Shown: positions 1-6,310 of the stretch, piece by piece | How the letters are laid out: every line of letters begins with the position of its first letter | How positions within the stretch are numbered: position 1 is the first letter of the stretch | DNA from: an uncultured Atopobiaceae bacterium | Lineage (GTDB): Bacteria > Actinomycetota > Coriobacteriia > Coriobacteriales > Atopobiaceae | DNA: 7,251 nt | Direction: 5' to 3' | NCBI GenBank assembly: GCA_947303905.1 | Contig: CAMYZR010000065.1 | Span: 1-7,251 of the forward strand | Notes under the pieces: model-generated | The model's input: only the letters and a program-made list of their open reading frames with translations | Database searches by the model: none | What the model was told of the DNA's origin: nothing | Made by a program: the position numbers and the translations under genes

Positions 1-368
1 TGTTCGTGGGCTTTGTCAAGTCCATCCCGCTGGAGATCGAGGAGGCGGCCGCCATCGACGGATGCGGACCCGTGCGCACCTTCTTCAGCGTCGTGCTTCC
101 CATGCTCAAGCCTACCCTTATCAGCGTGGGCATCCTCGAGATCATGTGGGTGTGGAACGACTACCTGCTGCCGGTGCTCGTGCTTGACATCAACAAGTAT
201 CGGACCATCCCCATCCACATCCAGTACCTCAAGGGCAGCTATGGCACGGTGGATCTCGGTGCCACGATGGCGCTGATCCTGCTCTCCATCATTCCGGTCA
301 TCATCTTCTACCTGGCGTGCCAGAAGCACATCATCAAGGGCGTCGCAGCGGGCGCGGTCAAGGGCTAG
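1..368 (+). CDS. Carbohydrate ABC transporter permease, MalG type (3' end only)
   Basis: This is the C-terminal part of an inner-membrane permease of the MalG/CUT1 sugar-importer family; the gene starts before the window and the first whole codon is at position 3. The cytoplasmic EAA loop, which docks onto the ATPase, is clear: EEAAAIDG followed after a short gap by VVLPMLKP, encoded around 39-115. Two hydrophobic segments follow, roughly LISVGILEIMWVW through LLPVLVL and MALILLSIIPVIIFYLA. The end, IIKGVAAGAVKG, is the usual C-terminus of this family. TAG lies at 366-368. The ATPase gene begins 17 bp later, so the two are co-transcribed; the companion permease and binding protein presumably lie upstream. 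The sugar carried cannot be read from this fragment. The family is certain, the substrate unknown. Confidence 0.95.
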   Translation, partial: FVGFVKSIPLEIEEAAAIDGCGPVRTFFSVVLPMLKPTLISVGILEIMWVWNDYLLPVLVLDINKYRTIPIHIQYLKGSYGTVDLGATMALILLSIIPVIIFYLACQKHIIKGVAAGAVKG

Positions 369-374
369 GAAGGA
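367..374 (+). promoter_or_regulatory. Ribosome binding site for the ABC ATPase
   Basis: AGGAAGGA starts inside the permease stop codon region and lies 11 nt before ATG 386. It decides the start: the upstream in-frame codons back to 317 have no comparable site and lie within the permease gene. Confidence 0.75.
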
Positions 375-385
375 ACGCAAGAACA

Positions 386-1597
386 ATGGCAGAAGTAAGC
401 CTCAGACACATAAAGAAGGTCTATCCCAACACCGAGCGTAAATCCAAGAAGGGCCTCTTTGGCCGCAAGAAGGCAGACGACAGCGCCCGCAAGGCCTCGA
501 ACCTGCGCATCACCGACGAGGGCGTCCTTGCCGTGCCCGACTTCAACCTCGACATCGCCGACCGCGAGTTCGTGGTGTTCGTCGGCCCCTCCGGCTGCGG
601 CAAGTCCACCACGCTGCGCATGGTCGCCGGCCTCGAGGAGATCACCGACGGCGAGCTCTACATCGACGGCCAGCTCATGAACGACGTCGCCCCGAAGGAC
701 CGCGACATCGCCATGGTCTTCCAGAACTACGCCCTGTACCCCCACATGACGGTGCGCGACAACCTCGCCTTCCCGCTCAAGCTGCGCAAGATGGACAAGC
801 AGGCGATCGATGCCCGGGTCAACGAGGCTGCCGAGACGCTTGGCATCACAGAGTTCCTCGACCGCAAGCCCAAGGCGCTTTCCGGCGGCCAGCGCCAGCG
901 CGTGGCCATCGGGCGCGCCATCGTGCGCGAGCCGAAGGTCCTGCTCATGGACGAGCCGCTGTCCAACCTCGACGCCAAGCTGCGCAACCAGATGCGCGCC
1001 GAGATCATCAAGCTGCGCCAGCGCATCAACTCCACGTTCATCTACGTCACGCACGACCAGACCGAGGCCATGACGCTCGGCGACCGCATCGTCATCATGA
1101 AGGACGGCGAAGTCCAACAGGTCGGTACGCCGCAGGAGGTCTTCGAGCATCCGTCCAACCTCTTTGTGGCGGGCTTCATAGGCGTGCCCCAAATGAACTT
1201 CTTCGATGCCGAGCTGGTGCGCGACGGCGATGCCTACAGCGTGCACGTGGGCGATGCCATTGTGGTGCCCAGCGCCGAGAAGCAGGCGCGACTGGCTGCC
1301 CAAGACGTGGCCTCGCAGTCCATCACGCTCGGCATCCGTCCCGAGCACATCTCCCTGGCTTCGGGCGACGCTGCCACGCTGGTCGGTACGGTCGACGTGT
1401 CCGAGATGATGGGCTCCTCGGTTCACGTGCATCTTGACTCGCTCGGGCAGGACGTCATCGTCATCGTGCCCACGACCGAGATCGAGGGTCCCTATCAGGA
1501 CCACTTCTTCGCAGGCGCCAAGGTGGAGTACGCCTTCGGCGGCAACGTCATCCATATGTTCTCAAAGGACGAGCAGGGCACCAATTTGGAGTTCTGA
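386..1597 (+). CDS. ugpC: Sugar ABC transporter ATP-binding protein, MsmK/UgpC family
   Basis: This 403-residue ATPase powers sugar import with the permease encoded just upstream. In order it shows Walker A GPSGCGKST (67-75), the Q-loop Gln113 in VFQNYALYPHM, the signature LSGGQ (165-169), Walker B VLLMDEP (185-191), the D-loop at about 193-196 and the switch His223. A C-terminal regulatory OB/TOBE region (about 240-403) is typical of MsmK/MalK/UgpC proteins. I chose ATG 386 because AGGAAGGA lies at 367-374 and MAEVSLRHIKKVY is the family's normal start; the reading frame is open upstream to 317, but that part overlaps the permease. A basic segment of about 30 residues (16-47, with KSKKG and GRKK) interrupts the first beta strands where shorter MsmK proteins have a tight turn. 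I recall similar insertions in some Firmicutes members. MsmK-type ATPases can serve several importers, so the substrate remains open. Confidence 0.96.
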   Translation: MAEVSLRHIKKVYPNTERKSKKGLFGRKKADDSARKASNLRITDEGVLAVPDFNLDIADREFVVFVGPSGCGKSTTLRMVAGLEEITDGELYIDGQLMNDVAPKDRDIAMVFQNYALYPHMTVRDNLAFPLKLRKMDKQAIDARVNEAAETLGITEFLDRKPKALSGGQRQRVAIGRAIVREPKVLLMDEPLSNLDAKLRNQMRAEIIKLRQRINSTFIYVTHDQTEAMTLGDRIVIMKDGEVQQVGTPQEVFEHPSNLFVAGFIGVPQMNFFDAELVRDGDAYSVHVGDAIVVPSAEKQARLAAQDVASQSITLGIRPEHISLASGDAATLVGTVDVSEMMGSSVHVHLDSLGQDVIVIVPTTEIEGPYQDHFFAGAKVEYAFGGNVIHMFSKDEQGTNLEF

Positions 1598-1618
1598 GCG
1601 TTGTGAGCCGGTAGAGGG

Positions 1619-1640
1619 GCCTGCAATTTGGATTGCAGGC
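1619..1640 (+). other. Short hairpin after the ABC ATPase gene
   Basis: A perfect 9-bp inverted repeat (GCCTGCAAT at 1619-1627 and ATTGCAGGC at 1632-1640) with a TTGG loop begins 22 bp after the ATPase stop. No U-tract follows directly; TTTT appears only at 1654-1657. It could protect the mRNA 3' end or act as a weak terminator ahead of the stronger hairpin downstream. Confidence 0.6.
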
Positions 1641-1673
1641 TTCTGAGCCGGGGTTTTGAGGGTATGTGACTGC

Positions 1674-1736
1674 GCCAACGCCCCGCGCGGAGTTTGCTGC
1701 TTTTACCAGCAGACCTGCGTGGGGTGTTGGCTTTTT
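1674..1736 (+). terminator. Long rho-independent terminator of the ABC operon
   Basis: The arms 1674-1699 and 1707-1731 pair over 25 bp with one bulged base (A1691), four G-T wobbles and a seven-base loop (CTTTTAC). TTTTT follows at 1732-1736. The U-tract is only on the + strand side, so the signal works for the ABC genes. It makes it likely that the next gene has its own promoter. The stem is much longer than most intrinsic terminators. Confidence 0.9.
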
Positions 1737-1785
1737 ACGGAGCCTCGAAAGTGTCCTTCCTGGCACAAATGCTTGCTAAGATGGA

Positions 1786-1791
1786 TATATT
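1786..1791 (+). promoter_or_regulatory. Possible -10 element for the phosphatase-like gene
   Basis: TATATT lies 27 bp before ATG 1818, in the only AT-rich stretch between the upstream terminator and the gene. No good -35 is present at the right spacing (the closest is TGGCAC at 1761-1766, with a 19-bp spacer). A promoter is expected here because of the terminator, but the exact site is weakly supported. Confidence 0.35.
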
Positions 1792-1817
1792 GCAGCCGCA
1801 ACATAAGGAAGAATGCC

Positions 1818-2501
1818 ATGCCCAAGAAGCTCCTGTATGCCATGCGCCATTGCGAGACCCTCTTCAACGTGCAGCACAAGAGCCAGGGATGGTGCGACTC
1901 TCCCATCACGCCGCGCGGTGTCGAGCAGTGCCGCGTTGCCGGCGAGCTCTTGTCGGGGCTTGGCGTGGAGTTCGACCACTTCTACACCAGCACCTCCGAG
2001 CGCTGCTGCGACACGATGGAGCTCGTCTGCGAGGCGGCCTTTGGCGAGGTCAAGCCCTACGTGCGCAAGAAGGGCCTGCGCGAGTGCGGGTTTGGCATCT
2101 TCGAGGGCAAGGACGACTTCTGCGAGCCGGGCTTTGGCATCGAAAGTGGTGACCGCAGGCTGCGCTCCATGGTGATGAGCGCTGGCGGGGGAGAGTCTGA
2201 CGCCGAGATCGATGCGCGCATCGGCGGCTGCCTCAGCGATATCATGGCGGACGAGAAGACCCAAAACGTACTGGTCGTGAGCTCGGGTGGCTGCCTGCGT
2301 CACTTCTACCAGACGCATATAGACACCGCACGCGTGGGCTTCCCGGGCAACACCAACTGCATGATCTACGTCTACGCCTGGGAGGACGGTATCTTCACCT
2401 GCACCGACATCCTCCTGCCCGACTTCTCGCAGATCGACATGGGAGGCCTTGACGGTTCTGGCGTCCCCAACCGCTGGGAGCTGGACCTGTCGCTGCTGTA
2501 G
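1818..2501 (+). CDS. Histidine phosphatase superfamily protein with an altered active site
   Basis: This 227-residue protein has the phosphoglycerate-mutase-like fold, normally a cytoplasmic phosphatase or mutase that works through a phospho-histidine. It keeps Arg10-His11 in MRHCETLFN, where the usual motif is RHG, the GWCDSPITPRG segment (24-34), the second Arg62 in STSERCCDT, and the likely general acid Glu89 in LRECGFGIFEG. The place of the second catalytic His, normally in VSHGG, reads VVSSGG with Ser156; the TCG codon differs from a His codon at more than one base. Twelve cysteines are visible, including Cys12 in the motif. I chose ATG 1818 because AAGGAAG (1805-1811) lies 6 nt upstream and the fold starts at KKLLYAMRH; an ATG at 1813 is out of frame. 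It stands alone between two terminator-like hairpins. Substrate unknown; activity may be reduced or changed. Confidence 0.9.
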   Translation: MPKKLLYAMRHCETLFNVQHKSQGWCDSPITPRGVEQCRVAGELLSGLGVEFDHFYTSTSERCCDTMELVCEAAFGEVKPYVRKKGLRECGFGIFEGKDDFCEPGFGIESGDRRLRSMVMSAGGGESDAEIDARIGGCLSDIMADEKTQNVLVVSSGGCLRHFYQTHIDTARVGFPGNTNCMIYVYAWEDGIFTCTDILLPDFSQIDMGGLDGSGVPNRWELDLSLL

Positions 2502-2513
2502 GACATCCGTTAC

Positions 2514-2533
2514 GCAAGACGCAAAACGTCTGC
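2514..2533 (+). other. Small hairpin in the leader of the GH1 gene
   Basis: AGACG (2517-2521) and CGTCT (2527-2531) pair around a CAAAA loop, and two more pairs form below a bulged A2516. It lies 12 bp after the phosphatase-like gene and has no U-tract. Its role is unclear; it is too small to be convincing alone. Confidence 0.35.
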
Positions 2534-2540
2534 CGATTGT

Positions 2541-2574
2541 ACGAGGCGCCATGAGAGGGCGTCTCGTTCGCTTT
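2541..2574 (+). terminator. Terminator-like hairpin between the phosphatase-like and GH1 genes
   Basis: ACGAGGCGCC (2541-2550) pairs with 2558-2567 over 10 bp, with one G-T wobble and a seven-base loop (ATGAGAG). The tail TCGCTTT is only moderately U-rich. It would end the phosphatase-like transcript. Because it sits just upstream of a possible -10 (2588-2593), the same inverted repeat could instead be an operator for the glucosidase gene. Confidence 0.55.
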
Positions 2575-2587
2575 GTGCCTCCTCCGC

Positions 2588-2593
2588 TATCAT
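2588..2593 (+). promoter_or_regulatory. Possible -10 element for the GH1 gene
   Basis: TATCAT lies 44 bp before ATG 2638, just after the hairpin at 2541-2567. At 15-19 bp upstream I see no good -35 hexamer, so if this promoter is real it may need an activator. A second candidate, TATCTA at 2600-2605, is no better supported. Confidence 0.3.
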
Positions 2594-2625
2594 TTTCAGT
2601 ATCTATGGGTAAGGGAACCGAGACT

Positions 2626-2632
2626 AGGAGGT
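2626..2632 (+). promoter_or_regulatory. Ribosome binding site of the GH1 gene
   Basis: AGGAGGT, a near-perfect anti-16S match, lies 5 nt before ATG 2638. It fixes the start there, although the frame is open back to 2449, inside the preceding gene. Confidence 0.85.
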
Positions 2633-2637
2633 ACGAC

Positions 2638-4113
2638 ATGGCATTTCCTGAGGGCTTTCTGTGGGGCGGAGCAGTAGCGGCCAACCAGTACGAGGGCGGC
2701 TGGAACGAGGGCGGCCGTGGCATGGCCATGACCGACGTCACCACCGGCGGCACGGTCACCGAGCCGCGCTACGTGACCTACATCGACAAGGACGGCAACC
2801 ACTGCAAGATGCGCAACGGCGACAAGCTGCCCGAGGGCGCTCACTATGCGGTGCTTCCCGAGTACCACTATCCCAACCACAACGCGGTTGACGGCTATCA
2901 CCACTACAAGGAGGACATCGCCCTCTTCGGCGAGATGGGCTTCAAGCAGTTCCGCATGTCCATCAGCTGGTCGCGCCTGTTCCCGACGGGCCTGGAGAAG
3001 GAGCCCAACGCCGAGGGCGTGGCCTTCTACAAGAGCATGTTCGAGGAGATGCGCAAGAACGACATCGAGCCGCTCGTGACCATCTGGCACTTTGACACGC
3101 CGCTCTACCTCGAGGAGCACTGCGGCGGCTGGGAGAACCGCGAGACCATCGACCATTACGTGCGCTACGCCACCGCCTGCTTCCGCGAGTTCAAGGGCCT
3201 CGTGCACAACTGGCTGACCTTCAACGAGATCAACAACACCATCATGTTCCTGCCGTTCTCCGGTCACACCACCGATGAGGACTATCAGGGCGCCTATCAG
3301 CACCTGCACCACAAGTTCGTCGCGTCGGCGAAGGCGGTCCAGATCGGCCATGCCATCGACCAGGACAACAAGATCGGCTGCATGATCTGCGGCATCGCCT
3401 GGTACCCCGCGACCTGCGACCCGGCGGACATCCTGCTGGCACAGCATCAGATGGAAGAGGGCATCTACTACTGCGGCGACGTCCAGTGCCTGGGCGACTA
3501 CGGCACCTATGCCACGCGCCTGTGGAAGGAGCACAACGTCGAGCTCGAGGTTGCCGACACCGACTGGGTCGACCTCGCCGAGGGCACCGTCGACTTCTAC
3601 ACCTTCTCGTACTACATGTCCAACGTGGTGACCACCCATGAGGTCAAGGACATGGTCAAGGGCAACTTCTCCGCGGGTGCCCGCAACGAGTACCTCAAGT
3701 ACTCCGACTGGGGCTGGGCGACCGACGCCACGGGCCTGCAGTGGTACCTCGAGTGGGCCTACGCTCGCTATCAGATTCCTCTGATGGTCGTCGAGAACGG
3801 CCTCGGCGCCTACGACACCGTCGAGGAGGATGGCTCCATCCATGACCCGTTCCGCATCGAGTACTACCGCGAGCACATCGAGGCCATGAACCGCGCCATC
3901 GAGAACGGCGTGGACCTGTGGGGCTACACCACTTGGGGCTGCATCGACGTCGTCTCCGCCGGCACGGGCGAGATGCGCAAGCGCTACGGCTTCATCTACG
4001 TCGACATGGACGACGAGGGCAAGGGCTCCATGGCGCGTAGCCGCAAGGACTCCTTCTACTGGTACAAGCAGGTCATCGCGAGCAACGGCGAGAATCTGGC
4101 CGACCTGGCGTAA
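2638..4113 (+). CDS. 6-phospho-beta-glucosidase, glycoside hydrolase family 1
   Basis: This 491-residue GH1 enzyme should hydrolyse 6-phospho-beta-glucosides (such as phospho-cellobiose or phospho-aryl-glucosides) in the cytoplasm to glucose-6-phosphate and glucose or aglycone. The GH1 opening FPEGFLWGGAVAANQYEG is present, the acid/base Glu197 is in LTFNEIN, and the nucleophile Glu386 is in MVVENGLG. Near the end, VSAGTGEMRKRYGFIYVD carries Ser440, Lys448 and Tyr450, the residues that hold the 6-phosphate in BglA/AscB/LacG-type enzymes and that separate them from plain beta-glucosidases. Length is normal for the family, and there is no signal peptide. It has its own ribosome site and a strong terminator, so it is probably a single-gene unit. 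No PTS gene is in the window; the nearest transporter is an ABC importer. The family is certain; the phospho-specificity is strongly supported but untested. Confidence 0.93.
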   Translation: MAFPEGFLWGGAVAANQYEGGWNEGGRGMAMTDVTTGGTVTEPRYVTYIDKDGNHCKMRNGDKLPEGAHYAVLPEYHYPNHNAVDGYHHYKEDIALFGEMGFKQFRMSISWSRLFPTGLEKEPNAEGVAFYKSMFEEMRKNDIEPLVTIWHFDTPLYLEEHCGGWENRETIDHYVRYATACFREFKGLVHNWLTFNEINNTIMFLPFSGHTTDEDYQGAYQHLHHKFVASAKAVQIGHAIDQDNKIGCMICGIAWYPATCDPADILLAQHQMEEGIYYCGDVQCLGDYGTYATRLWKEHNVELEVADTDWVDLAEGTVDFYTFSYYMSNVVTTHEVKDMVKGNFSAGARNEYLKYSDWGWATDATGLQWYLEWAYARYQIPLMVVENGLGAYDTVEEDGSIHDPFRIEYYREHIEAMNRAIENGVDLWGYTTWGCIDVVSAGTGEMRKRYGFIYVDMDDEGKGSMARSRKDSFYWYKQVIASNGENLADLA

Positions 4114-4137
4114 CGCGCTCAGACACGCATGAGCTGA

Positions 4138-4171
4138 CGCGGGGTGAGATACGTCTCACCCCGCGCCTTTT
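4138..4171 (+). terminator. Rho-independent terminator of the GH1 gene
   Basis: A perfect 12-bp inverted repeat (4138-4149 and 4154-4165) closes a TACG loop and is followed by CCTTTT. It starts 24 bp after the GH1 stop. The opposite strand has no T-run beyond the stem, so it serves the + strand gene; the convergent kinase transcript would also form the hairpin but without a U-tract. Confidence 0.9.
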
Positions 4172-4251
4172 GCTTACCCTTTGCCCTGGGTCCAAAAGGA
4201 ACCGTTCCCGACGGCTGGGGGCTCGATGCGCCGGCGGCGACTCCGCCCGTG

Positions 4252-5619
4252 TCAGAACTTGGCGGGGAAGCGCACGGTAAAGCGGGTGCCCACGCCCTCG
4301 CGAGAGACGACCTCGATCGAGCCCTCGTGGGCGTCCACGATCCACTTGGCGATGGAGAGGCCCAGGCCAGAGCCGTCGGTCTTCTCCTTGCGGGCCTCGT
4401 CGGCGCGATAGAAGCGCTCGAAGATGTGGCGCACGTCAGTCTCTGACATGCCGATGCCCTCGTCCTGCACGCTGTAGAGGACGTTCTGTCCGTCACGACG
4501 CGCGTCAAGCGTGATGGTGCTTCCCTCGGGAGAGTACTTCTCGGCGTTCTGCACGATGATGCGCAACGACTGCTTGAGCATGGCGAGGTCACCCTCGGTC
4601 ACGAGGGTCTGGTCCTGTTCCGCCTGCTCGCTCACGCGGCACACGTAGTGATGGTGCTCGTCGATCATGCAGGACTCGTCCCAGACCTCGCGCACCACCT
4701 GCGCGATACTGACGTCGGTACGCTCGAGCGTGTTGCGGCCCGAATCGCCCCGCGCGAGGAAGAGCAGCTGCTCGACCAGCTCCTGCATGTGGTCGCTCTC
4801 GGCCTTGAGCGCCTCGATGGACTCCTCGAGCACGTCCTCGTCGGTCTTGCCCCAGCGGTCGAGCATGTTGACGTAGCCCTGGATCACCGCGATGGGTGTG
4901 CGCAGCTCGTGACTGGCATCGCTGACAAAGCGCATCTGCTGCAGCTTCGCCTCTTGCATCTGGCGCAGAAGCCCGTTGAGGGCGACCTCGATGCTGCGCA
5001 GGTCCTTGTCGCCGGTGGAGACGGTGGGGGAGTCGACGGTGGCGCGCTCGATGGCCTCCTCGAGCGTGGCCATCTTGTCGGTGCTGGCCTTGGCGCTCAT
5101 GGGGTCGGTCGAGGCGGTCACGTGGCCTATCGCCTCGGCGGCCACGGCGAGGTCGTTCAGGGGCTGCAGCGTGCGGCGCACGCGACGGGTGTCGCTGAAG
5201 AAGTCGAACAGGTCCAGCACCTGGCAAAAGAGCAGGAAGGCGACTGGCGGAAAGAGGAGCCGCAGGTAGGGCTCCATCATGGTTGCGTACTCGACCCCGT
5301 TGCTGCCGTGGATGGTGAACGTCCACGTTGCGATGTCAGCCCCGGTGCCGGTGAACACGCAGTGTGAGGGATTGACGATGGGCGTACCCAGCACGCTCTC
5401 GGTGATGCCGTCGGCAGCGGCCGCGGGCAGCGCGGCCGTGCAGTGCCAAACGAAGGCACAGATCAGAAGTGACATCACCATCACGTCGCCGAACAGCACC
5501 CTGAGGAGCTTTCGCCAGGTGAAGCTCCAGCTGATGGTGCGTGCGATGGAGGCGGTGGGCCTGAGGGAGACCGCCCGGGCGAGCCGCTCGCCGCTCTCGC
5601 TAGTCCTCGCGGATGACAT
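4252..5619 (-). CDS. Sensor histidine kinase (HAMP, HisKA, HATPase) partner of the adjacent regulator
   Basis: This 455-residue membrane kinase should phosphorylate the response regulator encoded just upstream. A 40-residue Arg-rich cytoplasmic start leads to a first membrane segment (about 42-64), an outer loop of about 50 residues with Cys87, and a second membrane segment (about 119-141). The HAMP first helix is RRTLQPLNDLAVAAEAI (148-164). A polar linker of about 40 residues separates it from the second helix (about 206-229). The H-box SHELRTP holds His237; then come the N-box with Asn358, the G1 box DEGIG (386-390), the F-box IFERFYRAD and the G2 box GSGLGL (416-421). All catalytic elements are intact. 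The ATG overlaps the regulator's 3' end by 20 bp, with GAGGGG just upstream, implying translational coupling. The ligand is unknown. I see no strong terminator between its stop and the convergent GH1 terminator. Confidence 0.96.
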   Translation of the reverse strand: MSSARTSESGERLARAVSLRPTASIARTISWSFTWRKLLRVLFGDVMVMSLLICAFVWHCTAALPAAAADGITESVLGTPIVNPSHCVFTGTGADIATWTFTIHGSNGVEYATMMEPYLRLLFPPVAFLLFCQVLDLFDFFSDTRRVRRTLQPLNDLAVAAEAIGHVTASTDPMSAKASTDKMATLEEAIERATVDSPTVSTGDKDLRSIEVALNGLLRQMQEAKLQQMRFVSDASHELRTPIAVIQGYVNMLDRWGKTDEDVLEESIEALKAESDHMQELVEQLLFLARGDSGRNTLERTDVSIAQVVREVWDESCMIDEHHHYVCRVSEQAEQDQTLVTEGDLAMLKQSLRIIVQNAEKYSPEGSTITLDARRDGQNVLYSVQDEGIGMSETDVRHIFERFYRADEARKEKTDGSGLGLSIAKWIVDAHEGSIEVVSREGVGTRFTVRFPAKF

Positions 5620-6301
5620 AGCCCACCCCTCGTACGGTCGTGATCAGCTTGATGCCATAGCAGTCGTCGATCTTGGAGCGCAGGTGGCGGATGTACACGT
5701 CGATGATGTTGGTCTCTCCCACAAAGTCATAGCCGCAGGCCAGCTGTACCAGCCGGTCGCGGCTCATGACGATGTTGCGGTTCTCCATCAGGGCCTTGAG
5801 CACCTCGAACTCGCGGTTGGTGAGCTCGATCACGTCGTTGCCCACGCGCACCTCGTAGCGCTCCACGTCTAGCGAGACGCCCTTGATGGTCAGCACGTGG
5901 TGGTCGGGTTCGGGCTCTGGCTTGACAGCGTGCTCGCTCGCCTCGCGGCGCTTGAGTGCGACACGGATGCGCGCGAGCAGCTCCTCGATGGCAAAGGGCT
6001 TGGTGATGTAGTCGTCGGCACCCGCGTCGAGGCCCGCGACCTTGTCCATCACGGCGTCGCGTGCGGTGAGCATGATGACGGGCACGTCGCTCTCGCGGCG
6101 GATGCGGCGGAGCACCTCCATGCCATTGAGCTCGGGAAGCAGCACGTCAAGCAGGATGAGGTCGTAGTTGCCCGAGAGCGCGGCCTCCTCGCCGGCGCGG
6201 CCGTCGGCGACCTTGTCCACCTCGTAGCCCTCGTGCGTAAGCTCCAGCTCCACGAAGCGGGCGATCTTGGCCTCGTCCTCAACAATCAGAATCCGCGCCA
6301 T
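5600..6301 (-). CDS. OmpR/PhoB-family response regulator
   Basis: This 233-residue DNA-binding regulator has a receiver domain (1-118) with the acidic pair Glu8-Asp9, phosphate-accepting Asp52 in LILLDVLLP, Thr79 and Lys101 in ITKPF, all in place. An acidic/His linker (about 122-136, with KPEPEPDHH) leads to a winged-helix domain (about 137-231). Its recognition region ETNIIDVYIRHLRSKI and C-terminal VRGVGYVIRED are typical. The ATG has AGGAGG at 6311-6316, 9 nt upstream. It lies 25 bp after the DUF4342 gene and overlaps the kinase gene, so the three should form one operon. OmpR-family proteins bind tandem direct repeats, and a pair of such repeats lies ahead of the operon (6942-6972). That it regulates itself is inference. 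Its targets are unknown; membrane or cell-envelope genes would fit the membrane partner. Confidence 0.96.
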   Translation of the reverse strand: MARILIVEDEAKIARFVELELTHEGYEVDKVADGRAGEEAALSGNYDLILLDVLLPELNGMEVLRRIRRESDVPVIMLTARDAVMDKVAGLDAGADDYITKPFAIEELLARIRVALKRREASEHAVKPEPEPDHHVLTIKGVSLDVERYEVRVGNDVIELTNREFEVLKALMENRNIVMSRDRLVQLACGYDFVGETNIIDVYIRHLRSKIDDCYGIKLITTVRGVGYVIRED

Positions 6302-6310
6302 CGGGTACTA

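Noticed and set aside
365..1555. A 396-codon open frame on the minus strand opposite the ABC ATPase
   Set aside because: It is a GC-rich shadow of a gene with all ABC motifs on the + strand. Its translation is a low-complexity mix of V, L, H, D and R with no recognisable domain, and it has no ribosome site.
1674..1731. The long hairpin as a tRNA, riboswitch or microRNA-like gene
   Set aside because: It has no cloverleaf, no CCA end and no known riboswitch core, and the T-run directly after the stem explains it as a terminator.
1656..1817. In-frame upstream extension of the phosphatase-like protein
   Set aside because: The extension is encoded by the terminator hairpin and promoter region and would put Cys-rich nonsense ahead of the fold; there is no ribosome site before 1656.
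1813..2175. ATG at 1813, five bases before the phosphatase-like start, with a 120-codon frame
   Set aside because: Its product is Ser/Arg/Ala-rich with no fold. The frame from 1818 gives the histidine phosphatase fold and has the better ribosome-site spacing.
2596..3876. A 426-codon open frame on the minus strand opposite the GH1 gene
   Set aside because: Same pattern: a composition-driven open frame on the strand opposite a clear enzyme, rich in V, L, A, D and H, with no fold or motif.
4648..5367. Open frames on the + strand opposite the kinase, and similar ones at 5279-5872 and 5897-6346 opposite the kinase and regulator
   Set aside because: The minus strand carries complete kinase and regulator motifs. 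The + strand translations are His/Val/Leu-rich shadows without ribosome sites.
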